Shown one piece after another: positions 36,101 through 44,639 of a DNA stretch of 64,000 nt; position 1 is the first letter of the stretch, and the number at the start of each line of letters is the position of its first letter. A program made the position numbers and the translations under genes. The stretch spans positions 61,485 to 125,484 of the forward strand of contig JAEQBH010004437.1 of NCBI GenBank assembly GCA_016808115.1. Reading direction: 5' to 3'. The DNA is from Tetrastigma voinierianum. Lineage: Eukaryota; Streptophyta; Magnoliopsida; Vitales; Vitaceae. The notes beneath the pieces were generated by a model. It saw only the letters and a list, made by a program, of their open reading frames with translations, did no database searches and had not been told where the DNA came from.

Positions 36101-39100
36101 TATACTTACTCCCTACATTTTGCGTGATTAGATCCCTCATTCTATCTTACTACCTCTTTCAGCCTCTCTTTTATATCTCTGTTGTCTTTGGTTGTATTTG
36201 TTTTATTCATATTCTCCTCACAGGCGAATGAACTCTACGCTGAAACCACAGAAGTGTAATCTTCTTGGAGTTCGCCTTGAGAGGGAGATTATAGTTGTTA
36301 TTCTCCAGAATGTAATCAGCTGTACTCTGCTGATGTCACCTTCTTTGAGATTCCTCCTTCTTCTCCTTTGCGGTCGTCATGCTCTAGATCATCTTATCTA
36401 TTCTTGTTTACCCTCTCCCAGTTCCTTCCCCACCTCACAGATGTCGTGACTCACCGCTTAGTGCATACTCACCGTCTCGTCCTCTATGGGGCCTCGTGTT
36501 GACTCATCTCTTATGTGCGATCCTATACGCTCGATTAGCGGAGTACGATGATCTACCTATTGCCATTCGGAAAGGTACCCGCTCTCCTTCTAACCCACAT
36601 CCTGTTTATAATTTTCTCAGCTTTCATCGTTTTATCTTCCCCTCTTTGCGCTTTAACACCTTGTCTTTTGTCTACACCCACTAAAAACCTTTAGTGAGGC
36701 TCTCTCATCGAGTGGAAACGACGATAGTTGAGAAATGAATGCTCTTTACTCGACTGACGTGAGACATCGCTCTTCCTCCTGACAGAATCTCGCATGGTTG
36801 TCATTAGGTTTATCTGATGAAGGTAGGACTGATGGTCGGATTGATCCGGCAAAAGCAGTTTGGTTTGCAAAGTGCAGCAACTAATGACGGACTATTATGA
36901 TACATTTTTCTCCGGTGGCAGATTGCCTCTGTTCGCTGCTTCTTTCTATGGTTATTATGTTCATAGCTCTTTTTCGGTTGGATATCAAGAATGTCTTCTT
37001 CGCAGATCTCGTCGAAGAGGTTTATATGGAGCAATGCACGGTTTTGTTGCTTTCGAGGGGAATTTTGGTTTGGTATCGAATTCGCCGTTCTTATATGGTA
37101 TGAGAAAACGGTTTCGCAGGCGGTTAATTAGTTTAGCTCGATGGTTCGGGATTTGGCATGATTCGACGGCCAGACCATTAGTTTTATGTCATTCTGTCTC
37201 ACGGAAAGTGCTGTTTACTTGATTGTTTATGTGGATGATATTGATATTCTGAGGCCGCTAACCGGGGATGGGTATTTAGAAACTCGAACAAACAGCATAA
37301 CGTGGCTTTCGGACAAAGACTTGAAACTCGATATTTTCTAGGCATTGAGGTAGCTCAGTCCTAGTGCAGGTGGTTATTTCTCGGAGGTATACCTTGGATA
37401 TATTGATAGAGGCGTTGGTATGTTGGATTGTAAGCACGTAGACACTCTGTGGATCAGAGATGTCAGGCTTATGCCCAGTCGAGGAGCTTCTGCGAGATCC
37501 GGGGAGATGCTCGGCTGACTTGGTGTGAACTATCTCATATCACTTTCGGCTGATATCTCGTTTTAACGTAGGCGTAGTTAAGCCCAGGTTCACATAATCG
37601 CCTTGATAGCCAACTGGGATGTTGTAGTTAAATGTTCTCTGTTATATCAAGGAACACCGAGTCGGGGTGTTGTATGAAAGCAGAGGTCATGCCCGATTTG
37701 TTGGATAGATGATCTGGCTGTAATTCCTTTGAATCGCGTTAATCTGGCGGGGTATTGTGTGTTCATTGAGTAGCTTAATATCACGGAAGAGTAAGAAACA
37801 AGATGCGTAACGAGATCAGTCTTTGAGAAGCTAATCTAGAGCTATGGCCTTACCAACATGGCTCATATGGTTGAAGCATATTCTCAAAAGCTGAATTTGG
37901 GAATGATGAGCAAGGAATGAAGCTTATATGTGATAATCAACCGCCTTGCATATTTCATCTAACCGATTTCCATGGAATGACCAATTACACATGAAGTGGA
38001 TTGCCACTTGTCAAAAAAGATTGCATCGGGATCTGTATCTACTAGTTTTGTCGACTCTAATGACTATTGCGAGATATCTTCGCTAAGTCTTAAGTCTGGA
38101 TAAAGTATATATGTGACAAACTGGTGCTTTTGACCTTTATGCTCCGACAAGGGGTGTTAAGGTTTAGTCTCCTAATCCATTTAGGATTCTTTTCTTTCTC
38201 TCTTTAGTCTCCTAATTAGACTCTAACTCTATTTCCTTTTCATACCTTATTTAGAGTATAAATATGTATGTTTCATCATTTTGTAAATTAATGAGAATCG
38301 ATGTATTAAACTACTCCAGCCGATTCTGGCTTTATATGTAAAGTAGATATATCTTTATAACACTTTCGAGTTATAACAAAATATTAATCATTCTCGACTT
38401 GTTATAGATAACTAACTTGGAGTTACGTTTAGAGCCTTTTGTAGAATGTCCTTTGATTGTTCTCCAGTCTTCACATATCCCATAAAAATCAAGCCGAATT
38501 GTATCAAATGACAGTCTTATCTCGTATGCTTGTTTGTTCATGGAATCTTTTAGAATTAGAAGCTTGATATGAAGAAGCGAGCACAGTTTGTCGCAGGAGT
38601 TTTGTTGGAATCGATGTCTTAATGTCGACTTCCATCGAGAGTTGATGAAGCCACCTACTGCCTGTCTACCAGTATGTCGATAGAAACACATGTTCGATTT
38701 CTGTGGCTAGATTGAAACTTGGCGTTCTGTTTCTTTAACAACCCACATGAAATTTAGATTCCCTCCAATGAGAACCACTGATGGCACAGTAGTGGACACT
38801 CCAGTCCTCTTAGATCTACCCAGATTATCATCAGTGAAACCTTTCAGAGTCTATTATGCCCGTGATTCTGTATGTAAAATACCCACGTCAGGGCTCTTCG
38901 AGTAACATAGAATCTATTCATGAAGCGCCTAATGATCAATTGTTGGAGAAGACATGTATTAACCTGATAGCGGGTAGAGTAATATCGGAATAGTGATTGT
39001 AAGGTAATTCGACTTCCCGACTAGTCTTACATATCTCATGATCTTGAATGTTCGCGCCTGCAGTAAAGGTGTGCGCTGGAACCATGGGAGGCATGTGATT

Positions 39101-42100
39101 TTACTGACTTTCTAGTGCGAATGATAAATCGAACACATATTTCCTTTGAAATAAGAAAGATTATGTTTGCCGCATAACTTGATACTTGAAATATCTTAGC
39201 ATCCTAAGTCCTTTGTATGTAATTTACTTTGAAGAGGACTTAATAAATGAGATACACTTTAGTGCTCTGGTGATGACAATATCATCCTTACAACACCAGG
39301 AAAGATACTTGAGCTGGATTTCTGTAGAGGCGGGTAGGTGATTCTTTCTTCTGCATCTTAGGTCATCAGCGGCTTGGCTAAATTGACAGAAGCCCAGCGC
39401 ACGTGGACTACGTCTCAGACCATCTGAGACTTAGAGACCAAAGGCCTACATCTCCCCCAGGGCAGCAAACCCGAAGGATTTAGCCATATCATATCCTCTA
39501 AGGAGTCGTGGCTGAAGAAAGACATTCTTAATATCGAAATTTGGTGGAATCTCGATTATAAATAGCGACGGGAAATAAAAAGTCGAACATATGTCATCTT
39601 AGCAACAAGGAAAAATGTGTCGGAATAGTCCGCACCATAAGTACAAGCATACCCTTGCATGACAAGGTGAGCTTTCAGATTGAGCAATGGATCCATCAGG
39701 AATAACTTTTACTATGAACACTATGACAGCTAATGGCTTTCTTTCCAACATGTAAACAAACCAAGTCCTAAGTACCAGTGTCAATCAAAGCATCCACCTT
39801 CTCTATCATAGCATTACGCTAACCAAGGTGAACAAGGGCTTCAGAAATCTTGTTAAGCAAACGAAATAGAGTCACCGGAATCTGATAAAGAGAACAAGAA
39901 CATGATGGTGTGCGTAAGAGCGAAAATGAAATTGGATGAACAAGCTGACATTTACCTTTCTGAGCAATAGGAAGATCATCAGAAAGCTGGATTTGATGTT
40001 AAAAGCGTTTAGTGGAGGGCTCGGGGCGGGGGTGTTAGGCGCGAAGTGCGGGCTGAGTGATAAGAGGTTTTACTTGAGCAGGGACAGAAGCATGATTAGG
40101 AGAGACAATGGGTGAAGCAAGAGTATAAACAAGTAAGTCTTCTTCCTCCCCCTGACTAGTAATAATAGACGAAAGGGAAAACGGGGTAGTCTTAAAGAAT
40201 CTGGCAATCTGATAGACCTTGAAATGCGTCGAAATTGAACGATAACACTATACCCTTTTAACACGAGAATATCCCGCAGATACACTTTAAGGACTTGAAT
40301 CAAGTTTAAAGACTTGAAGGCCGGACATCCAGAACAAAGCATAATACATCGAAATACCTTGGATCAATAAGGAACAACGGATTGACCCAGGCTTATTTGG
40401 TGGTAGGAAGTAGCCCGATTAAGAACCAATTAGAGCATCTGTTAATAAAAAATAATTTGTGGAAACTACACATCGGCACAAAAATGTTTAAGGACATTCA
40501 TTTCCAGAACAAAAGGACTCGGCAGTCTTAAAGATCATCTATTATTTCTCGGCTACTCAATTCACGAGAGAGATCGTATCAAAACATAAAAGATGCGATG
40601 GAGAATCTCATGTTGCGTGAAGGGTAGAAAGTTTGAAATATTCTTTGGCGTTATCACTTCGATGTTTGCGAGAGAGATATGGAATTATGTTTGAATTTGT
40701 ATGGCGTAAATGAAAAGGCTTCGAGCGACTTTTAATTAGATAAAGCCAGTGACGGAAATCATACAAAGTAGCGATATTTAAACTCGGTCGGAGAATAAAC
40801 TAGGCAAGGACCCCGAACATCGCGATGAATAACTCGCGATCTATTTGTGCTAGAACAAGTGCCTCGATGCTAATATTGTTGAATAGATTCGAGATAGTTT
40901 GGAAGTTCTTTGTGAGGGACAGAGTGTCTGTTAGATAAGTATAAAACCTCACTGTAGCGCAGACGAACACTTTGTTCCGGAGATGTGGGTTTGGGTGATC
41001 CTGTTGAGGTTTTAATGATGAATCAAATATTGATCAGAAGAATGAGATCTACGATTAAAGTACAGAGTGAGTTTACTCACAAAAATTAAATTAAAGAAAT
41101 TATGGTAAACTTAGAGCGAGAGGTTAAAGTGATTAAAAAGTCGGATAGATTGTCCTTAACTTGAGGACACAAGATGCTGACACATCTTGCAAGGAGTAGC
41201 AGTAAAGAGATAGAAGGTGTGAGCTGAAGCGTAGTAAATATTTGGAATTACGATCATGTGGTTCAATTGGCTCAGGAGTTAATGACGGCATGTGGAGGAA
41301 GAGGAAATAAAGCGTGTTGGTTTTACTGGCTTCGACGAAGTGTACTAATAAGTAGATGCCAAACTAAGTGATTCTACGATAATGAAACAATGAAATCTTT
41401 GATTTTGATACGCAACTTCCTCTGATTAAGGCGTACATGTCACGGATTAGGACAATATTAATACTGACTCCTCACGAGGTTTCGTGTTAGTCGCCAAAGC
41501 GGTCCCAACTGGGCAAGCCTGAGAAAATCCAGAAAATACGAAAAATAGGATCTTGAGAAAAGAACACCTTTTCACAAAAAACCTTGCCTTTGGAATAGAG
41601 CGTGGCTCTCTGATCCATGAAAACACCCTGCGGACCTCGAAGAAATCAAGGAAAACATGCAAAAAACCCCAGAAAAGAAGGCTGTCGGACATAAAAGTGT
41701 TTGAAAAATGCGGTGCGGCTCGAGACCAGGGAAACGAGTGGCCGGGGAGGGCGTCGACGGCCGGCGTCTTTGGAGGAGGAGCGCGTCGCCCGGTATCACG
41801 GGCCCTCACGCACGGCCCCGCGTCTTTGCGGCGTGTGAAGCGGGGCGAAATCATAGTGTCGGCTGGTGGCTGTGTGAGCCCCGGGTTTCCCGACCATCGA
41901 GACTTGGTGGCGGTGGTCGACGGCGGCCGGCGCTCCTCCTCAGGTGGGCAGTGTCCCCCTATGCGCCCTTGAAGTTGGTGTTTCAAAGAAACACCCTACG
42001 GTTCGTCTCCTCTTCTCTGTTCTTTCGAAAATTCTCTCAAAATTTACTTTTCACAGAGCGAATTCAAAACCTTGCTACGATACCATGTAAGCAGACAAAA

Positions 42101-44422
42101 GAATTGAAGGAATTAATTCCTTGTGTTTTTCATTGATCCATTGTAAATATATATATATACAAAAGTCAATTTAACCTTCCTAATAGATTACAACTCTATA
42201 TGTAAAGTAGATATATGTTATAACAATGGGAACAAAAAGTAAAACATATTTAAAAATAAGTTTAAAGACCCGAGGATCAAGTCATAGCCTTGAAACATTC
42301 CGCAGGCTTGTTAAGTTGCTCCACAACTTGTGGCAAAATATTTCGAGTTCGGAGAATGACTATGGTGAAGAGAGCTTTGTCCTTATTTAAGCGAAGCGTG
42401 AGGACTAAATGTATAACCCCTCCTTGAAACTCTGCCAATTCGATTTATAATTCCGCTCTCCCCAACAAAATACGATATCGTGTGGCGTTTCACCTGAAAG
42501 TTAAATGAATATAATTTACAATGAAGTCAAATATCATAGAGATGCTTGCTAAAAAGGAAAAATGGAAAAGATTTTATTAGTAGCATCCTGAAATGTTGGA
42601 GAAATTACAAAACCATACATGCTGCAATGACACAAAAGATTATCACATTAATGCAAAGAACAATTCTAAGTCAACAATAGAAAGGGAAAGATATCCCCTC
42701 CCAAGACCCATTGAAAGGGAATGATAATAGATAATAGGACTGCTAGATCATCAGCTTAAACATCCTATATAGTATCCTACCAACATGAATTGAAAATTAA
42801 TAATTCATTTCCAAACCGGATGAACCTACAACACATTAGTAAAGGTTGGGTTGTCAAATAAAAGTATTGAAAAAATAATTATTAAATGAATGGACATACA
42901 AAATATAGTACAATTGAAGTTGAAAGGAACATTTATTTTGGCAACTGCAAAAAGGCGAAAAGAACTTGTGGCAACCCCTCTTGAATCTCTAATTCTTATT
43001 TTGAAATATTTCTGGGAATAAAAAAAAGAACTGGCATATCACTTGCAGGACCAATTCTCTTCATCTACTAAATCAGGTGAAATTTAAAAAAAAAAACATC
43101 AAAAAGAAAGTGCCATGGATCTAAATGGTGGAAGCTGATGGCATAAATAAAAGTGAAAAGTTAGACCACTTCCTGGTCAGAAATGCAGGAAAGTGGTGCT
43201 GAAGCCTTATTCAAGTTACAACTAGCAACAAACAAATTTCACACATTTGAGACACTCTCTATCAACTAGCTAACTGATGTCTTAAAAATTGATTCTTATT
43301 CATGTCAAAATCACACTTACTCTGCAATGGCTTACCAGTATGGACCAACAATCCAGAGAATAAAAATGGAAGATGTGTAAAATCAATTATTTTGATATTT
43401 TTATTATGATAGAGTTGTAGACAATACCCAACATCAATGAGGGATAAAAAGAAGTTGTAGACCAAGATAAAAATTCAGAATAACCTATCAGTACATCGCA
43501 TCCTCCCAAATATTTCCCCAGTTCGGAAACTATAATCCCAGTTAACAACAAAATCAATTCATTGAATCCGAGTTTCAGGTTGCACAGCAAGCACCTCATA
43601 CAGAAATCCCAAGAGGAAAATTAATTGAATCAAAATAACAAAAGAGGAAACCATTCTTATCATATCTAGAAAACATCAAGCTTCATAATTTACAAAAAGT
43701 AAGGAAAAAGCATATATAGTTTCTTTTTTAATGTACATTTTCTATAATAACAACCAAATAAGAAAAGTAACATCTTGGAGTTTCCAGAAACACAAGCCAT
43801 ACGAGAACACCCACTGGATCCTAGAAATAAGGACATGAGGCACTCCTGAATCCGCATTTCAGAATAACCCATCAGCTACCGCGCATCATTCCAAATATTT
43901 TCCCTTGTTCTGAAACCATCATCCCCAGTTTACAACTAAACAATTCATTGAAACACAAACCCACATTTCTGGTTGCTATAACCCTGTAGCTAAATGGTAC
44001 TATTCAACAACCACCTTATACAGAAATGCCAAGAAGATTAATTGAATCAAAATTATGAAAGATGACTCCCATTCTTATCCATCTCTAGAGACCATCAAGC
44101 TTCACAAAATTTACAAAAATGAAGGAAAAGGCATTACATAGTTTTCTTCTAATGTACATTTTTCCCGGTATCCAATGAGAAACTTTGAAATCTGCACAGA
44201 CCCATCTCAAAAACAACGGACGAAAATGAACCCACATGAAAACATTCATAAACAAGCAAGTAGGGACCTACTTGGAGCGCTGAATGGGAGCGAGACTTAG
44301 TTAGCGGAAGCACAGACCTGGAGCTGTTGTCTCTTCTCCTCAAACTATAACCTCCTGACAGATTTTGGGCTCTGCCGTCGCAATGTCCGCCAAGAGCCCA
44401 CAAACCCCATAAGACCCACCAT
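19545..44422 (-). CDS. AIP1/AIP3: Acetolactate synthase small (regulatory) subunit, chloroplastic; 12 exons over about 25 kb
   Basis: This subunit binds the catalytic ALS/AHAS subunit in plastids, raises its activity and confers feedback control by valine, leucine and isoleucine. Plant proteins have two copies of an ACT plus C-terminal module; both are present. Module 1: KRHTIS and FVG (exon 2), VEDLSREPQVERELMLIK (exon 3), KIVDISDHSLTIE (exon 4), MVAVERN (exon 5), MGETAPFWRFSAASYPDLE (exon 6). Module 2: HTLTMLVNDAPGVLNIVTGV (exon 8), LAVGPAETEG (exon 9), ELMLIKIAVNTVARR and VDVSDHTITLE (exon 10), GDLNKMVALQRLL (exon 11), VALVRESG (exon 12). The exons total about 1355 bases, close to the usual CDS. 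Exons 3, 4, 6 and 8 are open; the others carry small losses. Intron 2 holds three copia elements. Paralogue (AIP1 or AIP3) not decided. Confidence 0.92.
19801..19865 (-). CDS. AIP1/AIP3: ALS small subunit exon 11
   Basis: Encodes TGDLNKMVALQRLL then EPYGICE, with one G missing (TTGAGCCC for TTGGAGCCC) near 19822. Acceptor CCAG| and donor GAG|GTCAGC are clear. Confidence 0.88.
19991..20204 (-). mobile_element. Truncated TRIM-like element
   Basis: One terminal repeat (19991-20065, TGTTAAACGATCAAC to CTTCTTAACA) closely matches the repeats of the complete element at 26176-26498. About 125 bases further on, AACTCTAATACCAAAG (20191-20206) is, on the minus strand, TTGGTATTAGAGTT, a close relative of the tRNA-Met primer site TGGTATCAGAGC. 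The second terminal repeat is absent. The copy lies in intron 10 of the ALS small-subunit gene. Confidence 0.65.
20686..20836 (-). CDS. AIP1/AIP3: ALS small subunit exon 10
   Basis: Acceptor GTTCAG|GTTCGCGA; donor CTAGAG|GTGAAA. Encodes VRDIT, ELMLIKIAVNTVARR, VLDIANIFRTKPVDVSD and HTITLE. Single-base losses occur near 20810 (ATGAACGAG for ATGGAACGAG-type) and near 20763 (AGGAGGATG for AGGAGGGATG). Confidence 0.9.
21211..21329 (-). CDS. AIP1/AIP3: ALS small subunit exon 9
   Basis: Acceptor CTCTCAG|AGTCTAGC; donor CATGAG|GTGAGAG. Encodes SLAVGPAETEG, RITTVVPG, KLVQQL and LIDLHE, with small losses near 21290, 21270 and 21235. Confidence 0.88.
21416..21520 (-). CDS. AIP1/AIP3: ALS small subunit exon 8 (start of the second ACT domain), intact
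   Basis: Exactly 35 codons with no disruption: SSGLRSHTLTMLVNDAPGV followed by LNIVTGVISRRSYNIQ. Acceptor AATTCAG| and donor CAG|GTCAG. The ACT-domain glycine in DAPGVL, important for effector binding in the family, is present. Confidence 0.95.
21895..21979 (-). CDS. AIP1/AIP3: ALS small subunit exon 7 (inter-module linker)
   Basis: Acceptor GATGAAG|GGTGATG; donor GAAGAT|GTAAGA. Encodes GDVY, EPFDDFAVNQVL, PHWGVLNDED when two single-base losses (TACCAG for TACCCAG-type at about 21966; CTGACC for CTGGACC at about 21925) are allowed for. Confidence 0.85.
21980..23840 (-). other. Intron 6 of the ALS small-subunit gene
   Basis: 1861 bp, AT-rich. It contains a LINE 3'-coding fragment (23198-23511) and a (GAA)n run at about 23721-23744. 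No exon is missing here by comparison with the family. Confidence 0.7.
23198..23511 (-). pseudogene. LINE ORF2 C-terminal fragment
   Basis: The minus strand encodes LFWSVLKARNEIVFRYDMLS, then WLKMIFFFLLWSKAKLS and, in another frame, LIEWGVRDLGIFLV. This W-x2-W/L-K-x-R-N-x-IVF pattern is the usual tail of plant L1 ORF2 proteins (end of the zf-RVT region). Embedded in intron 6, same strand as the host gene. Confidence 0.65.
23841..23993 (-). CDS. AIP1/AIP3: ALS small subunit exon 6, intact
   Basis: 51 codons without disruption: IALRREKMGETAPFWRFSAA then SYPDLEEKVPVNAFIRNVKR then PLNGNPSSSSG. Acceptor TTCTAG|ATTGCT; donor CAGGG|GTACGA. MGETAPFWRFSAASYPDLE is diagnostic of the plant small subunit. 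Confidence 0.96.
23997..24280. repeat. Tandem duplication (158-bp unit) with a CT microsatellite at the join
   Basis: GAACATGARGCACATA starts units at 23997 and 24155. Both contain ACTTGAAGTCTACGTACTAA and TTATTTACAAAACTAGCCTC. The first unit ends in (CT)20 (24114-24153); the second ends in CCTCCCTCCC. It lies in intron 5, next to exon 6. Confidence 0.88.
24114..24153. repeat. (CT)20 microsatellite
   Basis: Uninterrupted CT dinucleotides, about 40 bases, at the junction of the 158-bp duplication. Confidence 0.95.
24538..24618 (-). CDS. AIP1/AIP3: ALS small subunit exon 5
   Basis: Acceptor GACTTAG|GTTACT; donor GAAAG|GTATGA. Encodes MVAVERN and FGIIELART in different frames. CTGAGATCC for CTGGAGATCC, an A run of six for five, and ACTGAAAG for ACTGGAAAG account for the shifts. 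Confidence 0.85.
24619..27273 (-). other. Intron 4 of the ALS small-subunit gene
   Basis: 2655 bp, AT-rich, containing the complete miniature LTR element at 26176-26498. Nothing else recognised. Confidence 0.7.
26176..26498 (-). mobile_element. Complete TRIM/SMART miniature LTR retrotransposon
   Basis: Two direct terminal repeats of 75 bp (26176-26250) and 72 bp (26427-26498), both TGTTAAA...CTTCTCAACA, flank 176 bp of non-coding sequence. A 5-bp target duplication AAAAC lies at 26171-26175 and 26499-26503. On the minus strand a purine run GTAAGGGAGGG immediately precedes the 3' repeat, as a polypurine tract should, so the element is on the minus strand. The primer site next to the 5' repeat is degraded here but recognisable in the truncated copy at 20191. 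At 323 bp with no coding capacity it must rely on proteins from other elements. Confidence 0.88.
27274..27342 (-). CDS. AIP1/AIP3: ALS small subunit exon 4, intact
   Basis: 23 codons: IMWLVVYLQSKIVDISDHSL then TIE. Acceptor ATTTCAG|ATCATG; donor ATTGAG|GTGATT. VVYLQS stands where relatives have VDIFRA, the only divergent part. VDISDHSLTIE is a family signature. Confidence 0.93.
28032..28115 (-). CDS. AIP1/AIP3: ALS small subunit exon 3, intact
   Basis: 28 codons: VEDLSREPQVERELMLIKLN then ADPRKRPE. Acceptor TATAG|GTGGAA; donor CCGGAG|GTAATT. It sits just after the 14.2-kb intron. Confidence 0.96.
28758..32679 (-). mobile_element. Copia retrotransposon A (3.9 kb), flanked by TSD CTATT
   Basis: 3' LTR 28758-28883 and 5' LTR 32558-32679, both TGTT...AACA on the minus strand; TSD CTATT at 28753-28757 and 32680-32684. 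Primer site TGGTATTGTGAG at 32557-32546; purine tract GGAGGGAG precedes the 3' LTR. Internal domains, decayed, in copia order: protease-region SGNKDIFSFLTFSSPLPIV (about 31890), GAG-pre-integrase HPNISKLRKMVPRFSS (31540), integrase KNRHLVETARTLLLHHKVPQ (31090), reverse transcriptase IKNAFLHGDLAEEVYMEQ (30070), RNase H KKQDVVARSNVEAEYRAM (29215). Most of gag is missing. The two LTRs differ substantially, so this is an old copy or a poorly resolved one. Confidence 0.92.
32685..33329 (-). other. Intron segment with a coding-like stretch of unknown origin
   Basis: On the minus strand, partly frameshifted, one reads SEYIETKYVEFMESMSS then HERSSEKILASK and FYVAKIRSGGHVFLEKYAKQ followed by LLALAFFKMMMFG (about 32720-32960). 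It looks like protein-coding sequence interrupted by small shifts. It does not match the ALS small subunit or the copia proteins I know. It may be a host gene fragment carried here by a transposon, or chance. Confidence 0.3.
33476..38321 (+). mobile_element. Copia retrotransposon B (4.8 kb), inserted in the 3' LTR of C
   Basis: 5' LTR 33476-33641 and 3' LTR 38155-38321, both starting TGTTAAGGTTTAGTCTC. Primer site TGGTATGAGCC at 33642; purine run ACAAGGGG directly before the 3' LTR. Flanking GATTA (33471-33475) and GATTC (38322-38326) are a 4/5 target duplication. Plus-strand domains, frameshifted: gag-like ALLCNILRQSIDARLHIILR (34400), protease-region LANGSQTIAK (35260), integrase FIDDYSR (35757) and RSDNAKEYFS (35885), reverse transcriptase VYVDDIDIL (37225), RNase H CDNQPP and TEVDCH (37928-38000). 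Its LTR is clearly related to that of A. Confidence 0.92.
41690..41970. other. GC-rich leader segment of copia C
   Basis: A CpG-rich block (GGCCGGGGAGGGCGTCGACG, GGCCGGCGTC and similar) in an otherwise AT-rich region. It lies between the primer site and the gag region of element C. Elements A (32240-32420) and B (33780-33960) have comparable GC-rich leaders. Confidence 0.6.
42289..42493 (-). CDS. AIP1/AIP3: ALS small subunit exon 2 (start of the first ACT domain)
   Basis: Acceptor ACTTTCAG|GTGAAACG. Encodes VKRHTIS, FVG, ESGIINRI, RRGY, LNKDKALFTIV, ILPQVVEQLNK in shifting frames; at least five small losses are needed. The exon ends near CAAG|GCTATG, which would again be a GC donor, but in this error-rich exon that may be a miscalled GT. 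The next exon begins VEDLS as expected. Confidence 0.82.
42494..44270 (-). other. Intron 1 of the ALS small-subunit gene
   Basis: 1777 bp, AT-rich, with an internal 384-bp tandem duplication (43476-44165). No coding similarity. Confidence 0.6.
43476..44165. repeat. Imperfect tandem duplication, 384-bp period
   Basis: CAGAATAACCYATCAG starts at 43476 and 43860. Both copies share CCAAATATTT, CAATTCATTGAA, TTATACAGAAAT/CATACAGAAAT, TTAATTGAATCAAAAT, CATCAAGCTTCA and AATGTACATTTT in the same order, with numerous differences. The duplication is old compared with the 158-bp one in intron 5. Confidence 0.8.
44271..44422 (-). CDS. AIP1/AIP3: Putative exon 1 of the ALS small subunit (transit peptide)
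   Basis: The end CGCTCCAAG| joins to GTGAAACGC of exon 2 to give RSKVKRHTIS, which is what the family has at this junction. The donor reads AAG|TAGGT; a lost G (AAG|GTAGGT) would restore it. The candidate ATG at 44420-44422 begins MVGLMGFVGSWRTLRRQ, a Ser/Arg-rich, acid-poor lead-in that could serve as a plastid transit peptide. The frame breaks midway, and the start codon is uncertain. Confidence 0.5.
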
Positions 44423-44576
44423 TGAATTCAATTTAAAGGCGTCCTGCTTGAGAGTGGTGAAAACCCATTTGAGCACGCTGCCACGGTATATTTCGACTCA
44501 AACAGCCACTCCCAAGCTGATTCACCACAGCAATGAAGGTGCTGGCTGAAGTTACGTTGTTTATTTGACAACCGTT

Positions 44577-44590
44577 AAACGACGTCGTTT
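44577..44590. promoter_or_regulatory. Perfect 14-bp palindrome with an ACGT core, upstream of the ALS small-subunit gene
   Basis: AAACGACGTCGTTT is its own reverse complement and contains GACGTC, a bZIP-type recognition core. It lies about 155 bases upstream of the proposed start codon, a natural promoter position. Similar GTCGTTT half-sites occur in the 455-bp repeats. Regulatory role is inferred from position and motif. Confidence 0.5.
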
Positions 44591-44639
44591 TTGGTCGGTG
44601 AAAGGACCACCGCTGTACGGCGGCGCCACGCCCCCATCC

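Larger units (their letters stand above)
33335..42225 (-). mobile_element. Copia retrotransposon C, split by element B; TSD ATGGG
   Basis: 5' LTR about 42086-42225 (minus strand TGTTATAACATAT... to TTGTCTGCTTACA), then primer site TGGTATCGTAGC (42085-42074). The 3' LTR is in two parts: 38327-38362 and 33335-33475, separated by element B. The perfect target duplication ATGGG is at 33330-33334 and 42226-42230. Decayed pol blocks on the minus strand: GYSRVKRV (about 40250), KVIPDGSIAQ (39690) and GYACTYGADYSDTF (39640), typical copia reverse transcriptase lead-in. A GC-rich leader occupies about 41690-41970. Without B the element is about 4.0 kb. Confidence 0.88.
28116..42288 (-). other. Intron 2 of the ALS small-subunit gene (14.2 kb), filled by three copia elements
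   Basis: Native intron sequence is left at 28116-28752, 32685-33329 and 42231-42288. The rest is copia elements A, B and C. Without them and their duplicated target bases the intron would be about 1.3 kb. All three keep clear LTR and target-site signals. Confidence 0.85.

Noticed and set aside
41447..41986. A 179-codon minus-strand open frame
   Set aside because: It falls in the GC-rich leader of copia C, where few stop codons are expected by composition. No gag motif.
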